This document shows positions 45,693 through 57,667 of a stretch of DNA of 64,000 nucleotides, piece after piece (within the stretch, counting starts at the first letter, position 1; the number at the start of each line of letters is the position of its first letter). This DNA comes from Paramyrothecium sp. XJ0827 (taxonomy: Eukaryota; Ascomycota; Sordariomycetes; Hypocreales; Stachybotryaceae), in NCBI GenBank assembly GCA_020881915.1, contig JAJFPB010000008.1, forward strand, positions 2,294,001-2,358,000. The letters are read 5' to 3'. The translations under genes and the position numbers were made by a program. The notes under the pieces were generated by a model, which saw nothing but the letters and a program-made list of their open reading frames with translations, was not told where the DNA came from and searched no databases.

Positions 45693-47264
45693 TTACTCAT
45701 TCACTGCTCTACCCGTCTGATCCAATTTCCTCAATGGCACCAACCTCGTCTCGTCGTCACTGCTAAACTGGACTTCGTACGTCTTGTGGAGAATTATTCC
45801 CTTGGCGCTCGTCTCCGGGTCTGAATCCCTCCGCTCTGTCGTCACAACACCGAAAGTGCCCTGGTTCTTACCCAGCCTTGAGGCCCCCCCGCCGCCGCCC
45901 GTGGGCTTGGATCGAGGCTCGCCTGCATCCTGCTGATAGTACTTGTTCCCTTTGCTGCGCAACGACGAGCCGCCGCCCAGGATGGGGAACGCTTTGACGA
46001 GAACCATGCGGATGGCTGGGAGACATGCGCATACAACGCCGACCAGGACCTCAATCGTAGACCACATCGAGATGTCGAAAAACTCCCAGCTTGTGTTATT
46101 CGTCGAAGCGAAGTGGATGAGGGACTGCAGGCGCAGTACGCTAATGACTGTAACACTACGAGAAGTCAGCGACTCGTTTCAAGGGAAATCTTGAAATAGA
46201 AAGCAGGAACTTACAATGTGCCGACACCGAACATGATGGCCACACCAATCTTCTTCTTCCAGTGTAGATGCAGCTGTTTAAGCTGCCACAGAGGGATGGC
46301 AAGGATCCATAGATCGAGAGCGATGTTCACCGAAGCGTGTGACCAGCTGATCAAACTGGCACTGGCACACCGGCCCTTGTGCATCCCGTCCCACTGCATC
46401 CAAAAGTACGAAATCGGCTGGCACTGGAAGAGTACGGTGAGGATAAAAGTGAGCGCCCATACTATCGTGAAGATAAAGGTGCCCCACAGCAGCCTCTGCA
46501 CCGGGCGTCCGGGGAAGATGCGTATATAGAAGCTGATGATCGAAAGCTTGACCAGGGCCACGAGAAGGAAGTAAAGATACGCCATATGATAAAAGTAAAA
46601 GAGGACGTTCGTTATCTGCGTAGGCGTCAACGTCCAAATGTCCTTTCCTAGCCCGTTGACCGCCGCGCCGTGGACAGTAATGACGGCGCTAGGTATCGCA
46701 GAGACTATGGTGGCGAGGATGAGCCAGTCGTCCAGGCCAAGATCCAGGCCGGAGAAGATCTTGTACGCAAACCGAGTGACGACGCACCCAGCGGCGATGC
46801 TGACCATTGTGTTGGAGATGACAACATACTCGCCGGAGCGGTCGCGGACGGGGGCGCCGCAGTTGGTCAGGCTGGCGTTGCGCGTGGCTGGCGAGGGATG
46901 TCAGCCGGCAGGATGTGAGGCGGTGGAAGAAGGTTGTACAAACCGAGGGCGTCTGGGGTGGAGCAGCTGGCAGTTACGCAGAGGGTGACGGTTTGCTGGA
47001 AACTCTTATTGGAACAGATACATGTCTGGTTGGTTGGTGCGCAGAGGCCGTCTCCAAAAGCGTCCGTGATGCACGGTCTCTGGAGCAGGACGAGAAAAGT
47101 TAGTGGATTGATCGGCGGAGGACGGGGTAATGGATCTGTGAACTCACGGCACAACTGGGGTAGACTTTCAGTGCGTCTGCTGCTGAGGGGACTCTGTTTT
47201 GTGCCGTCACCAATGTCCAGAGAAGGCACAGCAGGGCGAGGCGAGGCAGCAAAGCTGCAGACAT
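45693..47264 (-). CDS. CFEM-domain seven-helix receptor (Pth11-like)
   Basis: Four exons (47264-47148, 47079-46944, 46887-46215, 46155-45693) give 462 residues. A signal peptide (MSAALLPRLALLCLLWTLVTA) leads into a CFEM module with eight cysteines (SCARPC, GDGLC, TCIC, TLC, SC, NC). Seven hydrophobic helices follow, among them DDWLILATIVSAIPSAVI and LLWGTFIFTIVWALTFIL, in the arrangement of Pth11-type fungal receptors, with the WLILATI and CQPISYFW patterns of that family. The C-terminal tail of about 110 residues is cytosolic and Gly/Ser/Lys-rich. Receptors of this class sit in the plasma membrane and sense surface cues, and some control infection-structure formation. The ligand is unknown. 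Confidence 0.92.
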
Positions 47265-49428
47265 GGCTGTTGAGGGACGTAGATGGTCAGTTCTGATGCA
47301 GAGATGTCTGTGCAGCCGCAGTCGCATTCATACACGGTCGGTCCCGGGAGGGCGGTCGAGGCGTGGGACGATGTGCGTCGAGGGGACAGACAGGGTTTTG
47401 AAGGGCCCAATCGAATGGAACAGTCCGGATCTACTGCAGCCTCTCGCTCTCCATCTATCCGAGCATATCGATGGACCAGCAGACCAGCATTGATTCAGCT
47501 GGTGCTAGAGCTATAGTAGCGCCCGCCAAGACATCGCATCATCAGATTATAGCTTAAAGCCTTTCAGATGAACCACTTTAGTCGCTACCACTATCTTTCA
47601 GATGGACTCTTGCTACCATGCCCTTGGCATTTGCGCCGCAGGTGAGTTGAGATGAACCTCTCTGACTGATTGTGGCAAGTGGTTTACGATCCCTGCTGGG
47701 CCTAGACTTTGTCGAGGCCGTCACCACGGGACGAGAATCTTGGCACCCAGTAGTGATGAGCGCGATGTCCGGTTGGGGAACAATCGCCGAGTTGTGGCTG
47801 CAACCCCCTGTTTCAAGGTCGTTTCAATGGCGTTGTTAGCGGAAAGCGCACAACAAACCATATTTGGACTTCAGCCCGCGACGGTAGGGCAGGGCAGGGC
47901 AAAACAGGGCGACCGCCACTGGAGATGATGTTAGCGAGGCGCTGAACCATGGTCCGGAGGCCGTTGAGCGGTCTGGCAAGCGGTGTTGAAGTTTGCCACC
48001 GAGCCCATGTTATTTAGCTGTACGCCGGCACGTCCATCCACGTCCTATCTCAGGGGGGAGGTCACTTATTACCGGGTTTTCTTTCAGGGCAGGCCTGATT
48101 GTCCTTAACTGGCTGTCTTCTATACCATGCATCAATAATCATGGGTATATCCGTGGCAAAGTATCTGAAGCATGATAGCATTGCAAGATGAGAGACACCG
48201 TTGCCTCTGCTGGAGTGGAGACGTATTTAAGACTGACGTGACGGGCAGGGCAGACACGAGAGCCGGCTCCATAATTCAATCGTTTAGGCCGTAACACTAG
48301 CACGTTCTTCTCCACCGTACTTGGGAAGCTGGCGTCTCGGTGCTGCTAGCTCCAACAACGTTTTATGACATGCTATCCCATGATATTACTAGCTGCCGCA
48401 TTCCCTCCCTCTTCAGGTTAAGGCAATTCGCGGACAAGACAATTTTCTCCCCGCTCTCCCCCTGAAGCTGGTGACATGGTCGGCGCCACACGCATCTTGG
48501 CCGCACCAAATGAATGAACATCATGAGGGCTTCAACGAGTCATTTTCGGGTAGCGGGCTGGCCTGGAGGAAGACTTATCTTGAGAACTTTTGATTTCGGA
48601 ACGGCTACCATTGAATAACCATGAAAGCGCCACAGCGAAGCTAGCGAGGTGATTCCTACTGCGTACTACGCCGTTTTCTTGTCAAGCGACGGCTGAGTCT
48701 AGACCGATACCGAGGAAACCAGATGTCAGTATGATACTACTCTCTTGCAGAAACCGAGGATGCCTACAGCCCGGGTATTCCGTACCTCGTGTGGCTGATG
48801 AGGATCTCATACCAAAACTTTGCTAGCGGCAAGCCAGGAAAGGCGGTTCCGTACCGATCGAGCCGGGCTTGACAGCTTTACATTGGAATTCAAGACCTCG
48901 GGAGCGACCCCTTTTTTATTGGCCTCGGCTCAAGAAGAGCGGGAAGTTCGTATTGATTGCACCAGGGCTGCAAAGGCGTGTCAGCAACTTAGCGACGTAG
49001 CCTGGTGGCAGAAATCGTGTCATGAGCGCTCTGCACTGAAGAGCTAACAGCATATGCAGTGGTAGCCAATGTGGGTCATCTAATCTCTCTTGCGCATGAA
49101 GGGACCTGATCATCCAACGCTTGACCAACAGACGCTTGGAAATCCGGTTTTCCCGGCCTTGGATTCGTCGAGCGGAGGGACACTACGTGATCTAAATCTC
49201 GTCTAGTGCTATAGAGCCCTATGATAACCCCACCTTGATCCGGTACTCATCACCGAGAGAACCTTCATGCAACAGGGTCTTGCTGGATTCAGTAACTGGC
49301 CCGCCGAGGCTGGCTGTGCCGTGATGCGGTTGGCCCTATAAGAGGCCCTACCTGGACGTTCTAGATTTCTCGACACGCCACGATACTTGGCGACAATTAG
49401 TAGAAGGCTCCCCCGGATCGACAAGAAA
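47265..49428. other. gene-free region
   Basis: 2.16 kb upstream of the receptor and peroxidase genes. It holds a short GGGCA tandem near 47888-47902 and no convincing gene. Confidence 0.5.
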
Positions 49429-50222
49429 ATGCGTGTATCACAACTGCTAGCTCTTGCCTTCGTGGCTCCGGCCATGGCGCTGCCCGCTGCGGAAGCGTGG
49501 TCAAACATTCAGCCCTTCAAGCTCGCTAAAGCGTCCGACTCTCGTTCGCCATGTCCCATGCTGAACACTTTGGCTAACCACGGCTACCTGTATGTATTAC
49601 ACCTAATCGAGTCAGGATTACAACGGCTAAACTAAGTCTCAGTCCCCGCGATGGCCGGAATATAACGGTGCAAGATCTCGGCGACGCCATCAATGCTGCG
49701 ACCAACTGGAGCAAGGATTTCGGCCTCGTCCCGGGCGCCAGAGCGTTCGTGGCTCTGGGCGGCGTGACCACTATCGATCTGGAGGACCTCAACAACCGCA
49801 CGGCTGGTGTCGAACATGCGGCCTCCCTGACCCGCGCCGACGACAGCAACACCGTCCTGTGGTCGCGTGTGCGGGGCGTTCTGAACGACAGCTCCGACCC
49901 CAAATACATCACGGCCAAGTCGTTGGGCGCGTCCCGCAAGCGTTTGGAAGCCGCATCGCCGCCGCTCAACGCGGGTCTGCAGAGCACTGCGAGGGGCGAG
50001 TCTGCATTGGTGCTGATGATGTCGGCGGCGAGTGCTATTCCCGCCTCTACGGATGTGGACGTAGACTATGCCAACTACAAGGCGCGCAAGGATCAGGCAT
50101 TTGTGTTCCTCACGCAGCACCGGTTGCCTGTCGAGCTGGGCTGGAAGCCTTCGGAGCGTTTTGTGACGCTGGCTGACTTTTTGCCATTCACTGCTGCTAT
50201 CGCTGCAGCCCAGAATGCGTAG
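49429..50222 (+). CDS. secreted heme-thiolate peroxidase (chloroperoxidase family)
   Basis: Two exons (49429-49589, 49643-50222) give 246 residues, the size of the short group of peroxidase family 2 (chloroperoxidase/unspecific peroxygenase). A signal peptide (MRVSQLLALAFVAPAMA) is followed by SPCPMLNTLANHGYL, completed across the intron as PRDGRNIT. The Pro-Cys-Pro cysteine is the heme ligand. The distal motif is EHAASLTRADD: Glu is kept as acid-base, while the usual third residue, Asp (EHD), is Ala. One or two N-glycosylation sites are visible (NITV, NNRT). The family uses H2O2 to halogenate or oxygenate organic substrates outside the cell. Confidence 0.93.
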
Positions 50223-51384
50223 TATTTTATATACATATGAAGAATATAATTTTAATTTTGAGGAATTTGCTAGTCAGTCAGTGTGCACAACGTTTGTGCT
50301 GCGTGTTGGTGATCCCTGCTGGCTAATTGCTGTTCAAGGCCGCCTCTCATTCAGGAGGAAACTCGTTCTCGTTTGCGGATGGCCCACTTTGGCCCCCTTC
50401 AATGTTTCGTTATCGGAACCTTCTGCCTCGCCAAGGGCGTGCAAAGCGTGCGTGTTGTAGCAACAGGAGGGTAAAGTTTTTCAAAGCGGCCGGGTAGCCC
50501 TGTTATGTCTAGGCAGCTGGGCAACACGAGACTTCAAATTCGTAACTCAACGATGCATCGGGCTGGACCTATTGATACAGACATCTGTCTGCTCTTCTTG
50601 AGATTTGGGCCAAACCTAGCATACTATAGATGCCTGAGGGCGAGAGACACATGAGGCTTGGGATATCACACGCCGCGATACACAGAAAAAGGGCTTAGGA
50701 TCCAAAGCATATCGGGCTGAGGAGCCTGGATCAATAACCCAACTTACTTTGTAGATGCAAACCCGACAATTCGGCTATCTGTAACATACTTTCGCCAATT
50801 CGGGCTGAGGTGAAGTTGATGTGGCCGTATGATGGAAGGCTGTCACTCCGTCGTCAGCATCCCTGAGAAAATTCAATGATAACTTTCTACTGCGCTCGTG
50901 TCAACCCTGACTAATTTTTCTGGTGATGATCTATGTTTTTCTTACCCTCTAGTGTTGAGCATCTGTGGTTTTTTGTCCGTATTCTTTGCGTCTTTCCGTT
51001 GTACTTAATCATTTATCCTCATCTTGCAAACTTGAGAACAACGCCACTTACTTATCTTTTTGGCGCACGGGCTCTGCTTCGCCGCCGATGGCGGCTCACA
51101 TGGGCTTTGTCCTGCCGATGAAGGTGATTGTGGCGACACTTACCTCTCATTTGAGCCCGTAAGCACCTTATTTATTTGCGGTATGGACCACGATACTTGG
51201 TCTCGAGGCATTCAACATTGTCCTGTAAAGTAAATCTCAACAATTTTCATTCTGTGTCGCTATTCTGCTACGCGATCCGAAGTCTAAGAAGCGTGTAAAA
51301 CTGTCAGGGCTCCATTTTCGCGACTTTATTCTTGTCCTTCGGGTATTCGACGTCATTGGTACAGGCGGCTGTGCCACAGACACG
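50223..51384. other. gene-free region
   Basis: 1.16 kb between the peroxidase and the beta-lactamase-family gene. No gene was recognised. Confidence 0.5.
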
Positions 51385-53126
51385 ATGTGGTTGCGTTCAA
51401 TAGCCCCGTGGATCCTCCTGTGAGACTTGGCTGTCGGTAGCAACAGCAAACCTGGATCAACTTCCTTTGGAATTAGCAGACGAAGAGCAAGGGCGAGTCC
51501 GGGCGTTCCAGGGCGATGCGCTAAGCAACAAAACGTCTGATTACATCAGAAGTGTCATGGCACATTTTCATCTACCGAGCTTGTCAATGGCTTTATTAGA
51601 TGGAAACCAGACTATCCATGAGGTAAACATCTATGGATCCTCAATTTACATTAGCTAAGTAGTTGGCAAAGGCATTCGGCTACGCGGAGCTCCGGAGCCA
51701 TCCGGTAAAAGCAACCCCCGACACTCTTTATTACATAGCGTCATTAACCAAGTCTTTCAATGCGGCAACATTGCTGCACGTTCTGTCGCGCCCTAACTCA
51801 TCATCTCCAGTCAATCTCAAGGCCAAGCTCAAGTCACTTGTGCCAAACTTTGGCTTACCTTCCTCGTATGCCACACATCATGCCACCCTTGCAGATGCCG
51901 TTTCACATCGCCTTGGCATGCCGCGCTACGAGTTGAGCTACGGAGGACCGGGTTACACTTTACAAGACGCTGTCCAATCACTTCATAAGTTACCTGAGAC
52001 ACTAGAGCTCCGGGAGGATTGTCGGTACTTCAACCAAGGCTACATGCTGTTGCAGCAGGTTATAGAAACAAAAACTGGAGAGTGGATTGGTGATGTCACG
52101 CGAACAGCTTTTTGGGAGCCGTTGGGTATGAATGCTACCGTCATCACACTAGCTGATGCTCTGGATCTGGAGAAGAAAGGAAGTCCTACGCCCAATGGTA
52201 GTAGGAGAAGACACAAGCTCGCGCATGGCTACTCGCCGGTCATTGGCACAAATGAGTCAGCTCGGCAGCCATGGATGGATTCGAAGTTAGTAGGTCCCGG
52301 TGGGATTAGATCTACATCACGCGACATGGCTATGTGGCTACGCTACTTCATGGATGGACATGCCTCGTCGCAACTCACAGAACCCCTGACACTTATGGGA
52401 AATGACACCCCTTGGCCATACATGACAGCCCAGCTCTACGCGATGGGGTGGGTTGTCTCTTCCTACCGTGGCGAGCGACTAATCATGCATTCAGGAGGTG
52501 TCCCGGGTTTTGGTTCATGGATGGCCTACCTACCCAATCGTCACTGGGGAGTCGTGCTGCTGACGAATGGAGACACGACTGGATCTGCAGTGATTCAATC
52601 TGTTTTCCCGCACCTCATGGACGATGCACTAAAAGTTCCCGAAGAAGAGCGATTCGATCCTATTCCACCAATGGACCGGAAACTCTCATTGATAAACGAG
52701 AAATGGTTGGCCAGCAGGGAGCGGTTCTTTCCACCAGAATCGTTGCCGAATCCACGCATACCGCTGTCACTTCCATTCGACGAATATCAAGGCTTCTACT
52801 GGAACGATGGATTCCGGGGGATTGAGTTGCGAAGCCAAAAGCCGCGGGATAGCACGCCGGTCAAAGACAAGACGAAGCCTGTGCTCGGCACAGATTGGCG
52901 GCGAGAGATGAATGTGACCATAGAGCTAGAGTGGGTAAATGGTGAGGACTTTATTGCATGGACAGATACGGAGGTTTCCACACTTATGAGAATGGCGGTA
53001 CCGGCTCGATTCGAGATTAGCACGGATGGCCGTATTACGAAACTGGGCTTGGCTACAGAGGAGATCTTGATAGAACGAGGAGAAATGGTGTGGTTTGAGA
53101 GGAAGACATCCACAACAAGGGCGTAG
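51385..53126 (+). CDS. beta-lactamase-family serine hydrolase (5' end uncertain)
   Basis: The catalytic part is clear. SLTK in YYIASLTKSFNAATL is the Ser-x-x-Lys motif, YFN in RYFNQGYMLLQQ is the Tyr-x-Asn motif and HSGG in MHSGGVPGF is the third motif of class C/PF00144 enzymes (esterases, peptidases, transacylases). About 545-550 residues. Coding continues upstream of the first in-frame ATG (51557), back to about 51423 (TWLSVATANLDQLPLEL), without another ATG in that frame. ATG 51385 lies in a different frame. A very short first exon, 51385-51394, spliced to 51441 would join them, but its donor (GTTCAA) is weak. The next intron starts at 51623 and is 40 or 49 nt depending on the acceptor; both keep frame. 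The gene may be intact with a micro-exon or slightly broken at its 5' end. Confidence 0.75.
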
Positions 53127-53630
53127 GGGGAGATGTGTAGCTCTAACAATGCTGAATGGAATAACGTGCAACAAGTTCATGAATGCGAATCTCTCATGGT
53201 ATAGTAATGTGCACTACTCCTAACCGCGGAAGAATGGCGGTCACATTCGGAACGCCACGTCTACAGACTGGTTCACACAAAAAAGCTCCTGTTGACCTAC
53301 ATGATTCTTCATGCAAGTGAAGGAAGATTTTGATCTCTACCAATCAATGTTGAGCTCAGCTACACCGGCATTATGTTCAGCTCATATAATTGGTAGAGCC
53401 GCTGTCGGTGTGCATTTGTGCTCAATTCAGTCGTGAAGGCAACGAATCAACGCACGTTCTATCGTCACATACATGATAAGCCCCCGCCGCAAGGACTTCT
53501 GCACCAAGTCCTTGCCCTGCATGTCCAGCCTCATTTATCTCACAATGCCCCGTTTGAAACCTCATCATCTCTGCAATCTTCTTCCATCGACTTTATCGCA
53601 GACTGAACTTCAAACATCAGCCAAGCAAAC
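53127..53630. other. intergenic region
   Basis: 504 bp; the promoter of the Clr5-ankyrin gene. A 5' leader rather than a gene is likely at 53418-53606. Confidence 0.5.
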
Positions 53631-56139
53631 ATGCCTCCAGCGAAAAGAATCCCCGAAGAAGAGTGGAGGAACTACAAGCCCCAGATCCAAGAGATGTACC
53701 TGGTGCGGAACATGTCTCTGTCAACTATCGTAGCGGCACTGGCGTCGAAGAATTTTCATCCGAGGTCTGACCGCATCTTGAGGCCCAGATCTTGTTGCTA
53801 ACTATTGAGCAAAGCAAGTCACAAGTGGCGAAGAAACTCAACACGTGGGGTTGCAAGAAGAACGTTCCCAAGCGCTTAGGAGAAGATTTCTGGCGTTACG
53901 CTCACCACGCAATCACGAGGCGTGAGAAGGACGGCAAAGATACGCATTTGTACCTCGACGGTATGTTTCTGGAGTCACAAAAGGTGAAAAGGGAGACTGC
54001 ACGATATCGCGGTTTTCGATATGGCCATGGTAGGTTGAAATACATGACATTAAACGATTCCGACTCCATATCTAACAGAAACTCCCGCAGAGGCTAGCCC
54101 CTCACCACCAGATGGACTTTCCCTACGCCTGAAAACGCCACCACCTCCAGACTTACGAACTCATTGGTCCCCCAGTCTCCCTTGGCTTCGTTTCAAGGCT
54201 CGATTACAAGATCGTAAGTTCATCCAGCAAGACCATTGGGATTCAATCATACATTGAACGATGTTCTAACAGCTCTCTAGAACTTCTTACACTGTTGCCC
54301 GCTACTTGCACCAACCGACTACAGTCAAAGGTAGTAACTGGTTGTCCACCATCAAGGCACCTTTTGGAAATGGCAGGCATGAAACTTGAGCCACACGTGC
54401 TCGTGTCTCCATCACTTCTCACATCTCTGCTGAAATCAACAATACCTGAAGCGCACCCAGGTGAAATCACGCAGCAGTGCAGGACAATCTTGAGGGGCTT
54501 TGGTCCGGAGGTAATACATGGACAACTTTTGATTTTGCTTTTTGGTCTCTCGAACAAAATGGCAACAGAGAGCCTAGATTGGGAAATCCTGTTAAGCGTG
54601 ATCGAACACTCTGGCATTCTTTCAACAGCAATGACGATCGATAAGCAATCTACGACACTTCTTGCCTTGCGAGAGGCGCTTTTTCAGCAATCTTTCAAGC
54701 AAATCTTCAAACGGATGTGGCGCAAGGCGGCCATTGGAAGTCACGCACCCATCCTGACCAGGACTGAAAACTTAATTTTCTGGCTACTTGCGTCTGGACA
54801 AAGCGCGAACACAGCTGTTGTTATATATTCGATTTGCCGTACGCCGTTGCAAATGGCAATCTACGCAGACTTGCCAAATCTCGTAGTTTTGCTGCTTGAG
54901 AATGGGGCTGATGCTAACTTGACATTTCATGCTGGAGGCAACATGTACTCAGAGGTTTATCCTGAAATGCGCTTTTCTCCTTGGGATGCCAATACATGGT
55001 TCTTGCCACCACTGTCATTCGCCGCCGCTTGTACGGAATATGCTAGTGGTCTGGGAGTGTTCGACATCATATTATCATCAGGTGCTGATCTTGGCCAGCG
55101 CTATGAAATGATCAAAGGCTTCTGCAGGCAAGGGAACGTATTCACCATTGCTGCAAGTCACTGCGATCAGCGCGTCGCTTTATCACTTATGAAGCGGTTG
55201 TTTTGTGTTGTCTCAAATGACCACTCTAATCTCAGAACAACAGAGCCGCTTCACTCAATGCCAGATGTCGCCATAGCGGCGGCATTCAGAGGGAATGTCT
55301 CGGTGATTCGATTTTTGAATGACAACGGTTCCCTCTCGACTGGGTCAAATGAATACGGGTTCACTGCTTTGCACGCAGCAGCCTTCATGGGTCATATCGA
55401 ATGTTGTCAGCAACTTATAGAACTTGGGTCTGATATTGACTCCTCTGATCCCACATCACCATCCCCCACATATCTCGCCTGTTATAAAAACCAATTCTCG
55501 GTTGTCAAAATCTTGCATGAGCGGGGCAGTCGTATTAATCCAATCATCGAGATCAATGAGGATTCATTTCGAATACTATCTACACGTTGCTTCTGGGAGA
55601 TGGGCTTGGTCAATTTTCCAGATGCGAAGAAGTCCCTGATCATGAAAATGCTGCAGTCGCATATTGGGGCTGTATTTTCTCTTCCGTTGAGTCACATGTT
55701 CGGAAATCATACCTTGGAAGATGAAATCAGTCCTTTGGTGTTATATCTGCTGGAACACGGCGCCAGCTGTCCGCTTCCATCAGACACTATAGCATTCATC
55801 GCAGTCTTTATTGGTGACACACAACTTTTATCCAACATTCTTCGTATGGGAGCCAATCCCAATGCCATCGGCGAGTGGAGTTATTTTTACATTGAAAGTC
55901 TGATGAGTTTTGCTTTACGTCAAGGACGAAACAATAGGAGAACTCTCGCAGATTATCGTCATCTCTGTGACTGCTCCAACTGCGGTGATGCTTTCAAAGT
56001 AGAAAGATCCAAACTAGACCCTCGACGTTCTTCAAGTGATCTGCTAGCCGTTCTATTTGAAGCAGGAGCGAAGCCAGCACACAAGGATTTTGTTGAGGCC
56101 CTCACGATAGAAGAATGGGACCTCAGAGCAGTTCTTTGA
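53631..56139 (+). CDS. Clr5-domain ankyrin-repeat protein (first part)
   Basis: Four exons (53631-53764, 53815-54029, 54079-54213, 54281-56139) give 780 residues. The N-terminus is a Clr5 domain: EEEWRNYKPQIQEMYLV, STIVAAL and SQVAKKLNTWGCKKN, as in many fungal ankyrin proteins. A Pro-rich linker (LKTPPPPDLRTHWSPSLPW) leads to ankyrin repeats, clearly seen as TPLQMAIYADLPNLVVLLLENGADAN and EYGFTALHAAAFMGHIECCQ-type units. Such proteins are large, fast-evolving and of unknown function; a role in protein interaction is expected. The frame ends at TGA 56137-56139, just where a second ankyrin frame takes over, so this is probably not the natural end. Confidence 0.82.
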
Positions 56140-56149
56140 ACAAGAGTCA

Positions 56150-57667
56150 ATGAATTGGCCTGGAGTATCCCAGTCCATTGAGAGGGTCCCCAGCGTCCTC
56201 GAAGCAACCCTACTGTTCGGAGGTTGTCAATTGATCGAGAGGATGATGACACGAGTGTCAGAACCATATAGCCCTGGTGTACTCTGTGCTGCGGTTTTGA
56301 GAGTGTGTGCTGGTAAATTGGAAATCGATGTCCTGCATACGATCATATCGACGAGGCCTCGCGACAAGCCAACGAGAAAAACCTTAGAGTTGGAAACTAC
56401 AGCTGTTGGCATCGCTGCTTGTTATGGAAACTACAACGTCCTACGTCTTCTTCTAAGGTCAATTCCAGTCTCTAACAACGCACTTCAGCCTTTCCTCGAA
56501 TCCCATTGGCCTAAAAGCCTATACTACTACGATTCTATACAAGAAAGGGTCAACTGTATCGTGAGGGACGAACATGGCTCGTTCCCTTTCTGGCACCATT
56601 CTCCAAGGGGTTCAGTCATGACGTACGCAGCAGAAACAGGCAGCGAAATGATCTGTTGGATGTTGAGTTGCGGCTACCAATTTGATTGGTGTGCTGTTTC
56701 GGTGATTGCAGCCAGTAGGACACGCATCCCGTATCTAGACTTGATACGCAATTGCCGGATTATTTTAAACAATGAAGATCTTGATCGCGACCAGCCAGAT
56801 TTAGGAACAGCACTCTCTCTATGCATCATAAGAGGGAAGAAGGATTTATTCGACATTTTGATTGGCAGCTTCATGAGTAGCATTTCGGAGGAAATCAAAC
56901 ATCGCGTACACGGCAATCCCCTCAACAAGGCTATTGAGACAGGAGACACAGAAATATTTACGAGTTTGCTTAAAGCCGGTTTTGAGCCGCGGGCTCCTGC
57001 ATCAGACGATTATAGTAGAGTAGGCATGACAGCTCTTCAAGTGGCTTCGATTTTCGGCCGTCTCGGCATGGCAAAGCAGCTGCTTGATAAGAAAGCAGAC
57101 ATAAATACCAAGGCTGTTGGATGTTTTGGACGGACCGCACTGGAAGGTGCAGCTGAACATGGCCATATCGATATGATCCAGTTTCTTCTGTGCCAAGGGG
57201 TAGAAACAACGGGTTCTGGTCAAAGACAGTACATCCGCGCAGTCGGTTTTGCTCAAAAGCAGGGCCACCAAGTTGCAGCAGATATACTAAGAAATCATCG
57301 ACCCTGGGCGCCAGACGATGAAGCCATCTTGAATGAGGACGATTTATTGCGAGAACAAACTGCTTCGGAAAGCGAAGTCGATGACGCCCTGAGCTCCAGT
57401 GGCGATGAAGACACTTCAAATGAAGATCAAACCGAAGAGGGTGCCGTCGCGGTCGAATGTCAGGCATCGCTGGGTCGCACTCTATCTCCGTCCTATGGAG
57501 TGAACATCGAAGAGACTGATTCATGTCTTGAATCTGCATGGAGTGACATTCCAGATCCCAAGACAGATTGGGCTCAATTACCATCAGCAGGTATCTACGA
57601 ATTTGATGAGCCTTTGTTCGGAATAGAAGAAGTAACTATGTATCACGGGCGTGTTGTGGACAGCTAG
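56150..57667 (+). CDS. ankyrin-repeat continuation of the Clr5 gene
   Basis: 505 residues from ATG 56150 to the stop at 57667. The frame is open upstream to 56111, so it overlaps the end of the preceding Clr5-ankyrin frame by 29 nt. Ankyrin units are seen as GMTALQVASIFGRLGMAKQ and FGRTALEGAAEHGHIDMIQ, followed by an acidic tail (ESEVDDALSSSGDEDTSNED). Alone it lacks an N-terminal domain and a promoter (11 bp after the preceding stop). It is most likely the 3' half of the same gene, cut off by a one-base frame break at 56111-56139. A sequencing error or true mutation are both possible. Confidence 0.7.
   Translation: MNWPGVSQSIERVPSVLEATLLFGGCQLIERMMTRVSEPYSPGVLCAAVLRVCAGKLEIDVLHTIISTRPRDKPTRKTLELETTAVGIAACYGNYNVLRLLLRSIPVSNNALQPFLESHWPKSLYYYDSIQERVNCIVRDEHGSFPFWHHSPRGSVMTYAAETGSEMICWMLSCGYQFDWCAVSVIAASRTRIPYLDLIRNCRIILNNEDLDRDQPDLGTALSLCIIRGKKDLFDILIGSFMSSISEEIKHRVHGNPLNKAIETGDTEIFTSLLKAGFEPRAPASDDYSRVGMTALQVASIFGRLGMAKQLLDKKADINTKAVGCFGRTALEGAAEHGHIDMIQFLLCQGVETTGSGQRQYIRAVGFAQKQGHQVAADILRNHRPWAPDDEAILNEDDLLREQTASESEVDDALSSSGDEDTSNEDQTEEGAVAVECQASLGRTLSPSYGVNIEETDSCLESAWSDIPDPKTDWAQLPSAGIYEFDEPLFGIEEVTMYHGRVVDS

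Noticed and set aside
47887..47912. GGGCA tandem repeat
   Set aside because: Only three units, in a gene-free region; a simple repeat with no further sign of function.
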